Below, piece by piece: positions 25,301-37,713 of a DNA stretch of 64,000 bases; the first letter of the stretch is position 1, and each line of letters starts with the position of its first letter. Below the pieces are notes generated by a model. The model made no database searches. It saw only the letters and a list, made by a program, of their open reading frames with translations, and was not told the DNA's origin. Made by a program: the position numbers and the translations under genes. Source of the DNA: Casuarius casuarius (taxonomy: Eukaryota > Chordata > Aves > Casuariiformes > Casuariidae); the NCBI GenBank assembly GCA_003342895.1, contig PTFA01000035.1, positions 186,001 through 250,000 on the forward strand. The letters run 5' to 3'.

Positions 25301-28300
25301 TCAAAACCCAAACTGCTTCAAACAAAGTCCCCCAGAACTATGAATTTAAAATGTGTCACCAGTTCAACCTCCCCATCTTTCCCAGGTGTCCAGGAGAAGA
25401 GGCACTACCAAAATGCTAGTGCTCAATCTTTACAAGGTGGGGAAACTGGAATTTGCCCCTCGAGTCAGGCCCGCACAGGCTGCTCACTGCACACATCCTC
25501 CTCCCTAACAGAGTGCGCTCCAGTTTTGGAAGCCATCTAAAAATCGTAGAATAGGGCATCAAGAAGAAGAATAATCCCTCACATAACAAGGTCCTAGATC
25601 TTATAAAATCTTCATAGTTTTAAAATTCTGATCAAGCTTTCGATAATAATGTCCAGCTCACAGGCACTTTTCATCAACGGATCTCAAAGCCTTCTCAGAA
25701 TAGCAGCACAGCTCTGCTCCCACTTTGCATATGGCAAATCAGACACAGAAAACTGAGGTGAAATGCCGCAGCTGGGAACAGAGTGCCTTACCTCGAGGCC
25801 ACACTGCCTCTCCGCGATGAAACCTAGGAACCCTTCCCCTTCCCCTCTCAAAACCATAAAGTACAAGCAGACTTCATGAAGTGCTATGCTGAAGGAGGGG
25901 CAAATCCTACACCCCCGCGTTTCTGACGCGGATCCTGACAAACAAGGGGAACGCGTGTCGCGTCACTGCATTACAGATTACACTGCGTTTTTGAACATCG
26001 CATCTAGCAAGTAGTGGATAAAACCCTCAAACTGTGACCACTCAAGCAAAAATAATTTCTTGAAATCTACCGATTTTTTTCGGCAGGTGAAAATGGACAA
26101 CACGCAATCGCATGGGCCTTTGGCTGTTAACGTCAAAACCGTTGGCACCTGCCTCTCCCACGGACATCCATTCCAGTCTTACCTGGTAGATATCAGAAAG
26201 GCTGCTGCTTCCCGAATCACTAGTGATGCTACATCCTGAGTGACTCGATGAAACGTGGGTCACCTGTGGGTGGAGACTGTCAGTAAGGTGCAGCTTTGTG
26301 AAATCTGCAGGAAGCTATAGATGGAGCAGAAAAAGCATCATTACAATCTGAGGTAGACACACAGCAAAAGGAATTTAAATCATTCATGTCACACTTTACT
26401 CCCTGCCAGCACCAACTGTATTAAGTAAACCAGTGGGGATTGAGAGTGCAGCTTACAAGCTTGAGACTCATAGGGTTTTTTAATTCAGAGGTCAGCGAAA
26501 TATCACCAAGTGCTGCAAGTATAACAAGAGATGCAAAAAACCGTAGCTGAGGGCAAAACACAATTAAACAATAGCCCTAACGCCAAAACTCTTTAGTACC
26601 TTGCTACGGGGTTTAGATGGAATTAAACAGCACACAAATCTTATACTAGTTTCAACGTCAAAACAAAACAAAAACACCCCACACCACACTGCTCTGTATT
26701 TGGCTAACTCCTTTGCTTTTTAAGTTCATAAAGTACCTTACAGACAAGTAAATTCCAAGGCACTCAACTATCTGCTACACTTCGAGCCAAATAACGCGAT
26801 GGCGAAGAGGAAGCCTAGGAAACCTGACACAGCTGCAAAGAGCCACCATCCTGAAAGGAGTCTGCTCACACGTGCTGCTGAAAAATGAAACAAGACACTA
26901 CATTTGGCCATCACCGAGAGTTGTGATACATAGTTTACCATTGCTTTATGCACACAGCTCCTATGAAAACTCATAAGAACTGTAAACATTGGACTGTAGA
27001 AAATTAACTTTCATAAAGGAAAATACTGAATGTTTGAAGAAATATTTAAAACACATTTCAGGGAAAAATGCAGCCATTCTCATTCATCCTCCCAAAAAGC
27101 TTTCATCTTATTGCTAGTCAATAAAAGTATGTTAACATATTAATTTGGGTATGCAATAAATATTTCAATTATAAAAAAAAATTTTGATTACTAATTTTTT
27201 GTCGCTGTTTCAGGTCACACAGGGTAGACGCTCTCTACTGCGGCGCGTTTGTAACAAAAACGTCCCACGCAGTACAGCCAGCCACGCCGGCAGCTAACGC
27301 CACCTTGGCACTACAGCAATTGCATCGGACGGAAGTGGAAGTAAGAACTCTTTCAGCTTTCACGTGTAATAGTTTGATCCGTAGGAGAGGTTAGGAGAAA
27401 AGTCATCCGCGAGTCACGAGAGAGAACGTGTTTCAGAAAATGATGACCTCGTACAGCTAAAGATGCTGAGTGATTTTATTGCTTTTTGCCTTGTGTAGGT
27501 CTGCGTTTAGGTGTGCATACAAGGAACACGCCTGGTATGAACCTGGGCTTCAGGATCTGTGGTGGAAGCAGACACACTGCAAACCCGGCCTTATCTAGGC
27601 TGACTGCCCATTCCTGTTCCAATACGCCTGAGAAGGATTTCCTCCTTACGACAACAGGATGGCAGCAGTAATAGCAAAAGTGCCTAGAGCTTAAAAAATT
27701 CTCCTTCTTGCTATTTTATCTGAAAGAGGCACTAAAGCCAGGAAGCAGACATTAACAGCTCTAACAGGCTTCTGCCAGCCCAGAGCTACATTTGATTTTC
27801 ATATACTAATCAACATCAAATGGGCAATACTCTAATACATACAGCCTTGGATGGTGCCTCCAGAAAAAAATCTAATTATGTTCACCACTATTGTTTATAC
27901 ACCAAAAGGAGAAAACGTAGTAAAAGACAGTGTATCACTTATAATATCTGTTGGCTCTGCTGCTTCCCTTTTTCATCTGTAGATTTGAATCAGCATGAAA
28001 CTTAAGATTATTTACTGATGTTCGGGCCATTACATTCATTTTTGATTGTGATTCAAACCATTCTGCAAATAAATGTACATTCCCTAGGCAGAATGCACGG
28101 GAAGCGAATCACCACTATTTTCCTACACAACAATGAATACGTCGTCTACTCTTGAAGTACAGCAGCCTCCTAGGATTAAAGTAGTCCGGGTTTATTTCCA
28201 AGTGGAAAACCTACATATTATTTTAACATACATGCACAAATCTCGTAAGATCTACACATCTAAAGAAAACTCACAAAAAAGATTATATAATTTACATTTT

Positions 28301-31300
28301 ATGAAGTAGTAACTATTTCAAACAATCACCAACAAATACCGACTCCAGAGGGAAATGCATGTCAACTCAGTTTGAGCCCAGCCAAACATGTTACTTTTTT
28401 TCATAATGTCTTTCAAATATGTCAGTACCAGTTGCATTTATTTCACCAACGCAACAACAATTCTTAAGAACCTTACATCAAAGCAAAGCCAGTCAGTCTG
28501 ATAAAAAATTAAATCAAGCCATGTTTAATACATAGCTCCACTTAGAAGTGTTTTAAATGAAGCACCAGTGTTTCAGTTATGTTACTATGTAGGCAGCAGG
28601 AAAAGGCAGGAGACCCCACAATAACGGATAAGACGCAGTGCAACCGAAGTAAGCCTTCCCAACACTCAGATTGCCAACAGCCTACTGAACGTTTGGTGAT
28701 TCCCGGTTTCGGAGCAGTTCCTAAAGTCAAAGCCATGCTGCACTGGACGGACTTGCCAAGTGGTGACAGCAGATCAGAAGCAGGCACTGTACTCAGGGCA
28801 ACCTAACCAGTCACTTTGATCCTAATCAAATAGGAGTATTCGCAAGCAGAAAACACATGCTTACATCCCTCCAGAACAGCGCATCGCTACGCTACGTGCC
28901 CTACAGGGGCCTCCGCTGCAGCCGCCTCACCTCCAAATTAAGTAAGGTGAGAAATCATGTAAGCATTAATAAAAAACTAAATCACTTAAACGCTTACATT
29001 GTGAGCTCAATTTAAAGAGAGTGATGAATACATACATTGGTAACTTAGTCACTGACTACCATTTAAAATGTTTAATATTGCACACAACGGGAAAAAGAGA
29101 AAAGCAAAGCAGCGATCACAGTGACAGACGAAGATCTCCCCACGCTCTTGGAGGTCACGGGACAGGCGGTGTTCGGTGACAGCATTCAAGGCAGGCCTGA
29201 GAAGCAGCTTTCAAGGCACTTGCTGCAACCTGAGCAGTGCCAGCAGCCAGCCCAAAAGCTGCATCCAATCTCTTATTTGCAGTGGAAAGGAGAACAGGAT
29301 TGGAAAACAGCACTAGGAAACTATGCTATTGCTTTCAGTGCAAAAAACAGCAAGGAACATCAATCTCCGCTTTGGAAAAATAGAGAGTAGTTAACTTCAC
29401 CGTTACAGGTATACTTGTTGTGCTGCTAAATATGTTTATCATGAAGTTTTTAGCACTCAGTATTTGCACTCAGCTATCCTTCAACAGTTTGGCACTGACT
29501 TTAGTATTTAGTATCACAGGAAAAATAAAGGTTTTCTTGTAGTGTTTGAAAGGGAGCACAGTCTATCTATAACACAAGCTTTGTCCTCCAGATCACGTGA
29601 CAACGTCAGGAAATCTAAGGGCATAGTGTTTCCCTCACTAACAGCAGCTCTAGAGCACTGAAGACACCACAAATAGCATCAGAATCAAGTCACTATTTTC
29701 TTGTTTTGTATTTTCATTAAGCAATGGCTAGTTTTAAGGAGTCATTCAAAGAAATATGGGGGAAAAAAAGCAACTTTTACACAAGAAGCACTTATTTTCT
29801 GTGACAATACCAAACACTAAACTACAGATTTGCTGAAGCCACAACTGCGTTTCTCAACTGCATTACTGAACACTTGTGGTCAGAGCATCAGAATGAACTG
29901 GCAGATGGAATAAAAACAAGGCAGGGTAATTTAGAAAAATAAATGCACGATTCACTCTAAAGTGGATGTATTTTCAAAATATATAACATGTACATGATAT
30001 TAAATAATTAAGAGTCATTAAAAGAACCAGATAACTGCTAACTGTTAACTGCAAGAAACATTTAGGCTCTGTATGCAGAGATTCCGTTAAGTTTAACAAA
30101 ATTTTAATCCAAATTTTTAATCCAAAACATGAACTAATAAAATGTTTAATCTAATCTTAATTTGACAGAATTCAAAACAGTATTTTATACTCTTGCATAT
30201 AGTTCTTAATGTGTGCATGCATATACACTTAAAGAGTTTATACACACACACTTATATATACATATACATGTGTGTGCGTGTGTATTCACACATACGTGCA
30301 CATACATACACATACATACACACACACACAACTGAGGAAAAACAGCATGTCTGAGGACTCCAAGAGTTTTGTTCCTTAAAACAATTAAACAAACAAAACC
30401 AAACAATTACGTGAAACTGTCTTAAGGACAGAGGGTTATCTCCATTTTCAAATCTACAGTATTTTAGAACATATCATCAGTCTTCTCAAAGCAGCATTTT
30501 ATTACTTCCACCCTCGAGGTGAGTCATCACTCACATGCGTGCAAAGCTAACAATTACTTTGCTCTGAATATGTGTCTCCTATTTTAGGAACATCATGATT
30601 TTCACCTCCTCTACAGCGTGCCTTTCTGCATAACAAAAGGCCCCAAATACATGCCGCTTCTGGGTTTATGCTGGGCTTCTCTTTCTTAGCCTCTTAGGCA
30701 AATGCTTGAGCTCCATTGCATTACATGTCACTTCAACTCAGGAAAGGATTAGGCTCATGTTACTAATAGAGCATTTTTAAAAAACGAATATATTTTCAAA
30801 ATATTTACTAGACAAAATGTGAAAGTCTTCAGATATATAATGAAAAGGTTAGCTCTCTCTGTTTTTAAAAAGAAACTTCTTATACGTGAAAACAAGCATA
30901 AATGCTGTTACAAGAAAAACACACACAATCTGAGAATATAATTTAATAGAATATCAGAGGAATTCTGATTAAAGAGCTCCAATATACCACTCATGTCAGA
31001 GCAGACACATCATTAAACATTTCATAAACAAGGTCTTTTGCTGAAGGCTGTTCAGCACTGTAGGAAAGATTTTTATAAATCTGCAAAGCAACTGAAGTCC
31101 ATCAGCTGAAATACGGAATTTAAGAGAATGAAGCGTAACACTCTCTTAAGCAATCCCTGGTGAATGATCCTATAGGTACTTCAGTGCCACTGAGACAGGC
31201 CAGCCATGAGAGACAACCCAGAACAGCAACTTTATAGACTGTTTTTCCCCTTTCTGAAATTAAATATCAGAAACAAGCAAGCACTAATTCTTCAGCTTCA

Positions 31301-34300
31301 TTTATTCTATGATTATTCTCTAGTATCTCTTTAGTAATAAAAGAACATAATAAAAAATATTTTAATGTCACTTTAAATCTTTTATATAAGATACACTCTG
31401 TGCCAAAAATCTAAGTAAGTTAAAATACAGTCTTTTTGGTATTCTGCATCTTTTATGAAAGAAAAACCAACAGTAGCCAATAAATGAAGGACTATACCTT
31501 TGACTTTCTCATTTTTTTCCCACTGACAATCAGATACAAAATTTAACTTTTAATTTTCTTGCAATGGAATAGTCTATACTACAAACCAGTATTCTTCAGT
31601 ATTCTATCAATTCAGTAACATTTTATTCATCTATTTTGTGTAAATGTTTATTTTTATATTAAAAGCTTGTAAATCCTTTCTATTTTAATGCTTTATGATT
31701 TATGACATTTAATGATATACCCTGACAAAAGGAAGAAATATCTGTAATAATGGTGAGTACTCTTCAACTTGCTCTGTGAACATAATTCTTTCACTAACCG
31801 TGAGAGACACTAAGGAGAACATTATTTTTATGGTTCAGTGATTTAAAATGCAGCAGTCAATATAAGTAATTACAGAATAATAAAGTAATTTCTATTGATT
31901 TTGTCTACAGACATGATGCAGGCTGACATGTCCACTGTAGAGTTAAATTTAAGATAAGTTTAAACTATACACAATTCCAATTAGGATGCAATTCCCATGG
32001 AAGCACGATTTCCTTGTACATAGGGGTGGGATGGAAAAAGTTGTAAGAAGCATGTACATATTTCCTCTGAAAACTTCACTGACAGAAGAGCTAAGTGCTT
32101 AAGACGTGAAATGAAACCCTCTGGCTTTTGAATTACGTATTTTGTATATATGATTCATTTTATGCAAATGCATACAAAATATATGTTATATTTTGAATCT
32201 AAATATTTTCTTAATCAGACATCGTTACATGAAACAGTGGCTCCAAGTTCATAAAGACCTATCTTAAAAATGTTCTTAAAATGACTTGAGAGGACAACAC
32301 AAGACGTAACCCAGGTTCTGAAAATATCCTGTGTACTACTGCTGTTGAGCCGATTCTTGTCTACATACTGAGTCCACAGCAGAACGTCTCTGACAGAAAT
32401 TAAAAGAAACATTACAAGGAGGTTTTCAGGCAGGCTCTTCCTATTTTCCTGCACTGATCTCTGCTGTAGGTGCTCCCTCCATAAAACTGTTCAGATGCTG
32501 AAACTAATGAAATGTGACCTGAGGGAGGGAGGGAGAGAAAATGAACTTCATTTTGTTTCCCTGACACCAAACACACAATGACTACCGCTTGCTGTATATC
32601 TCATAGCTCTCAGCAGCTAATCCCTGCGAGCATTTAATGCACTGAACATAATTATCCTTTGCTTGAAAGATTATCAACCTCTGTGCAGGGACCAAGGCGG
32701 TGAAACCTAAGTGGGCACCTGGGGAAGGGGAGCAGAGCTCCCGGGGCAGCGCTTCTTGGAGGAGCAGTACTAAGCGCACCACCGACACCCCCGGCCCCAT
32801 TTAACTCATCTACCTGCCCCAAGCTGGAACCAGACCCCCCCAGTATTTGCTTCTTCCTTTGACAGCATTTCTGTCACAGACTCAACATCGCATTTTATAC
32901 CTGTAGATCTGGCATAAATATTATTCCTTCAGCAAATATGAATGTCAATTTATTGGCAACAACTCATAAATGCCATAAAAAAAACAGAAAAAAAATGTAT
33001 CATACAGGTTTTTTATAATGACTGTGAAGCAAGAGTACAAAAGAAAAAGAATGCACAATGTATTCATCAACCTAAATCAAATTTAACAGAGGACTAAACT
33101 GAGGTTCATGTTTGCGAAATTCTGAATACAAACCATTATAATGTATATAGTACAAACAGCAACAATTCTGCAACATCAGAATACCTTTATTTAGAAATCG
33201 CTTGCATTCGGAAAGTATCTCCTAAAACACAGGGCGACTCTTTTATCTGGCCACAAAGGATATAAATCTGTGCTGGTTTTGAAGTTACAGTAACTCTGCT
33301 CCTATGATACCTAGAGATCAAAATAAACAGTCTATTCTAGAACAGTTTTGACTGTGAACATATATTTAGGACCAGACGACTTGATAGAAAGTTGCTCAAT
33401 TGTATGGGAAAACACTACTGTCATCCCTCAAAATTTTCCAGGAACTGATTTCCTGAGAGAAGACATGTAAGTCATGTTACCTTACCCAGCGCTAATAACA
33501 AAATGGTGCTGTTTTTAAGGGATAGGTAGATTTTGTAGAGAACACTATTGCTCAAACACTGTGGGGATTTAATTCCTTTTTTTTTTTTTTCCAAATCTTC
33601 ATGAACTAACAGCTCTACACCCCTTCAGAGAAAAGCCATCTGTACCTTTTGTTTAATCGCTACAAGATTTTTGTTCTATCTGCTAAAATTTTCTCAAACA
33701 CTGCAGGTATGTGACCACTTGCAGAAAGGAGTGGGTAGGATTTTCAGGTCTCCCATCTGTTTTTTCAGTAAGAGTATCTGATATTTTATGTTGGTCTTTT
33801 TTTTTTTTTTTTTTGTCTAAAATTGAGATCAGACCCCATCCTTAGTGACTCTGAAAAAACTGTTCAACCTATAGAAAGTGTAATCTCTTCTTTAGTGTAT
33901 TAGGTCTGCATATTTACAATGACATATCACACAACCCTTGGAAGTACCCCACTGTTTCACCAAGCATTTCATACTCCGGATCCTTAGCGGACTACGTTGT
34001 GTTCAGCCCATACGTGCATACAAACCAACAACTTCCTAAAACACTGAATAAAACTGGGAAGGGAATACATCCGGTGGCAATCTATGTAATGACAACCTAG
34101 ACCACTAAAGATAGTCCCTCAACTACCATTTCAATTTAGTCTGAGAGAAAGACTGTTCTGAGGAGTTTCGATCTGCTTCTGACATATCTTGAAAGTAGGA
34201 GAGTGGAAAACTCGTTATAAAAAGCAGCGCTTGTAATTCTCTGCCTTGCCTGCTACTTTTTGTCCTTCTAGAGTGACAGAAAACGTTGCTCCAACGGATG

Positions 34301-37300
34301 GAGTGCTGCTCTGCAGGTAAAATCGAGCTTGCTGGGAACTGCGCACATGACCACCAAGCAAAATGGTCTGGATATTTTCCAAACCCCAGCGAGCTTAGCT
34401 AACGGTCCAGCAACACCGCGAACGCTGGGCACGTGACAACGCAGAGTCTATTTTCAGGAACTCACGAGCAGGTTGCTCCACTGCTGGGAACTCCGCAAGC
34501 GGTGCCGGAAGGGGACAGGGCTACCTCTCGGAGCGACCACCTGCTCTAGCCGGGTAGCGAGCTTGGCCACCAAACTTCTTCACGGTTCCTTATTATGTAA
34601 AAGTGGTAGCTATGGAAGGCAAAATTGAAGACGGCCTTCGCACAGATTTCTCTCCGGTGAGTGACTTTGGCATTAAGATGATGCAAGTCCCAACTGATCT
34701 TTTCTGCACAGCTGGATATTTCTAAATATTTTCTCTTGCGGCTGTTCTGGTGTTTAATGAGCCTGCTGCTCGGCTAGGAACTGCATGGCCTACTCTCAGG
34801 ATCCTGGGGGACCTGCAAGGCTAAATTTTGAGCTCCTTGGCCTGGTACAAGTAACATGTGATAGGAAGGAATGAAGAACATGGTAACAAACTTCGCTTCC
34901 CCAGGAAATCAGACTAAGGATTTATGACTAAGGATGTAAAGGCAAAAAAGTTCAAGAGCACTTTAGGTGCACTTATGGTTACAGGAAATGATAATTCAAA
35001 CATTTTCTAACAGGATGTCTTAAATACTGCAAAATATTTTAAATAAAGGAGCAGACTCTCAAATACACCTTTGCAGACTTATTTGAGGTTTCTCATGCAG
35101 CATTCAAACGAGTGTACATGGGCGTACTAAAGAGCAATTACAACAGCAGAAATGAAACTGATGGCACTTGGGGCCACATTTTTTTTCCCAGCCTTAATGC
35201 TTTATTCTGGATTGAAAACTGCTACAAATAAGTGTCTAGCCTAAATGTAAAAAAACCTAACCTGGACACATTTTAAGTGGTTAAAGACCTATGATACGTT
35301 TCAGCTCCAGGTGTTGAAACTTCCATCGGCAGAGCGCTCCTACACCATGCACTGCATTTTCCTTTTATACTCCAAGCGTTTCATTGCATGCTCGCAGCAC
35401 TCGAGTCAACAATCCAAACCTGCTACGTTTTTCAAGGCCACCTGAGACATCTCAGTTTTGAATTGCAACTGTTTGACCAGAACTACTGCACTTTACTACT
35501 GAACTACTGCACAAAAACCTCCTTATAATGGTAAAGCAAATCAGAATAAATTAATTTAATTTCCTATCCTCAAATAAAGAAAAATTAAACGAAGGGCTAC
35601 ATGAGTGGTATTTTTTAAAGATGGTTTATGAAAAATGACAAAGGCAGGAAAAATCTCAGAAGTCTCCTCTTCCCAAGTGCAGCAAAAACAAAAAGCCTGA
35701 TACAGATGGAGACACATCACACACACGCTGACCAAACTTGCTGATTAACACCACCGATGGGACACTGCCTGTACAAAGGACGAGCAGGATATTGTTCTGT
35801 GAGAGTAGGATGACCTTCAGCTTGGAATAAGAAATAATACGCAGTATAAGAAGATGCAAGATCATGCACTTTCAGACAACTAAAAAAAGCATTATAGCAA
35901 GCCAGGAGCTTAACTGTCAGAAATTATTAGGAAAAGGTTTTCAAAGTACTAGCTGATTGGAAGGTGACTGAAGTGTTAAGGTGATGCAGCAGAAAAGGAA
36001 CCACGTGAAATCACAGCAGGCACCACCCAGAGATGCAGAAGTTGGGGTCTATAATACAGGGCCCCACAAGAGACCGCATTTGGAAGCGCTGCACAAATTT
36101 CTAGCTATATGTTTGCAACAAAGATGGGCCTAGAGCCGTACACTTAACGCGATTCAGAGAAGAACTATGAGGATTATCAGAACAAGAAAGAAAACAGTAT
36201 TTGAGAAAGTGCAAGAAAAACGTGCCTTATTTAGCCTGAACTGAAAGAGCAGACCACTATCTAGAAACAGCAAGGAGGAAAAAGAGGTGCCAAACTAACG
36301 AACGGGAAGCTGAAAGAAGGTTGCTACCTATTCAGCTGCGGAGCTTCTCAAAAACACACTCAGCAGGGGCAGCAAAAGCTTTTGAACTGCAGCTAAAGTC
36401 ATGAAGGCGCTGTACAACACAGTGCCCGCAACAGCAGTGACCCAGAAAATCCTTCCCTGAACCATGTCATTCCTCCGAGCAGAAAAAGGAGATGCCAGCT
36501 TGGTTCTTGCATTTATCATTCAGAAACACAGGCTAACCAGAGGAGGAAAAATATAAAAATCAAAATGATTAACACAGTTTTAGAGTTTATTCCTGACAGC
36601 TTCTTAGGAAAGATGTATGTATTCTGTACACTTGCACAGAAAATATTTTAAGAGCTAGCGAGATACATAGGTAGTTTCCATGCACAGATGGAAAAACTGG
36701 AGGTTTCCATTTGTACATTTAGTCTTCTCTCTACAAAATATCAAATTAATTAGAAGAAATCTGATGAAAATTTAAAAGTGAAGGCATGACAACTACTTAC
36801 AAGCAATTAGCTTTTTTTTTTTTTAATCTTATGTCTACAGTCATATAAATGCCATCTTTGGAGTTTTAACTAAAATATCATCTTTAATTTACAGCATCAA
36901 GGTATAGTTCACGAGATTTTTTTTCTAACATAGTAATTTTGCTTTTTAGTAACTAAAATGATAGGAGAGAGACATGTATAATTCTTCCACTAATGACCGG
37001 ATCCAAATAAGAAATCAGGTACTGACTACTGTTGTTTTCTATGTGCTTGCACTAGACTATTGATTTCTGTAGTTTTGTTTAGTCCATTAAACAAAAAGCC
37101 TGAATTGCAATACTGCAAGATGCATATCTTCATGCTCAAGTGGATAGCAAAGCACCTGCTCAACCTTGTTCTTAAAAATATTCTGATTGCAGCATTCTTT
37201 AATATAAAGCAAAAATGTGTATTACCTTAATCATCATATGAGTTGTTTTGCTGTAGTATTGGTGAGGTTCCTAACTACATAATACACAGCATTTCAAAAG

Positions 37301-37678
37301 AACGATTGGGTACAAAATTAAGAATCTGGGGGTAAAAAGAACAGGCAAATCACTTCAAAATGAGGTCAACACCATTCTTTTTTAAAAGGGATATTAAAAA
37401 ATATCTTAAAGTTTGGAGAAAGTACTTCTGAGATTGATTTACAGTGAAAGTAAACACAAAGTTTTATATTTACATTATGAAGAAATATATCCTAAAAGAA
37501 TGTCTTGTTATTTTGCTGGATAATGTAAAAATAGCACAACAACAAGATTCACTCAAAATATTTAAGTGACAAGCACTTTCCTTTATACATTGCTAATGCT
37601 GCAAAATCTTAAAATGGTATTTTACCTTGTCTATGATTTCTTTTAATGCTGTACTAACATACCTCCTAGTCAAACAGC

Positions 37679-37713
<35 letters not shown>

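Larger units (their letters stand above)
16419..26182 (-). other. Intron 2 of RAPGEF2
   Basis: About 9.8 kb of AT-rich intron. Noted contents: four AAAC units near 17486-17501, a cluster of AP-1-like sites at 18025-18114, an A20 run at 20961-20980, a perfect 18-bp tandem repeat at 21214-21249, a GC- and CpG-rich island-like patch at about 22330-22500 followed by an imperfect 39-bp-period duplication, and T10C10 at 25205-25224. No coding exon found. Confidence 0.85.
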
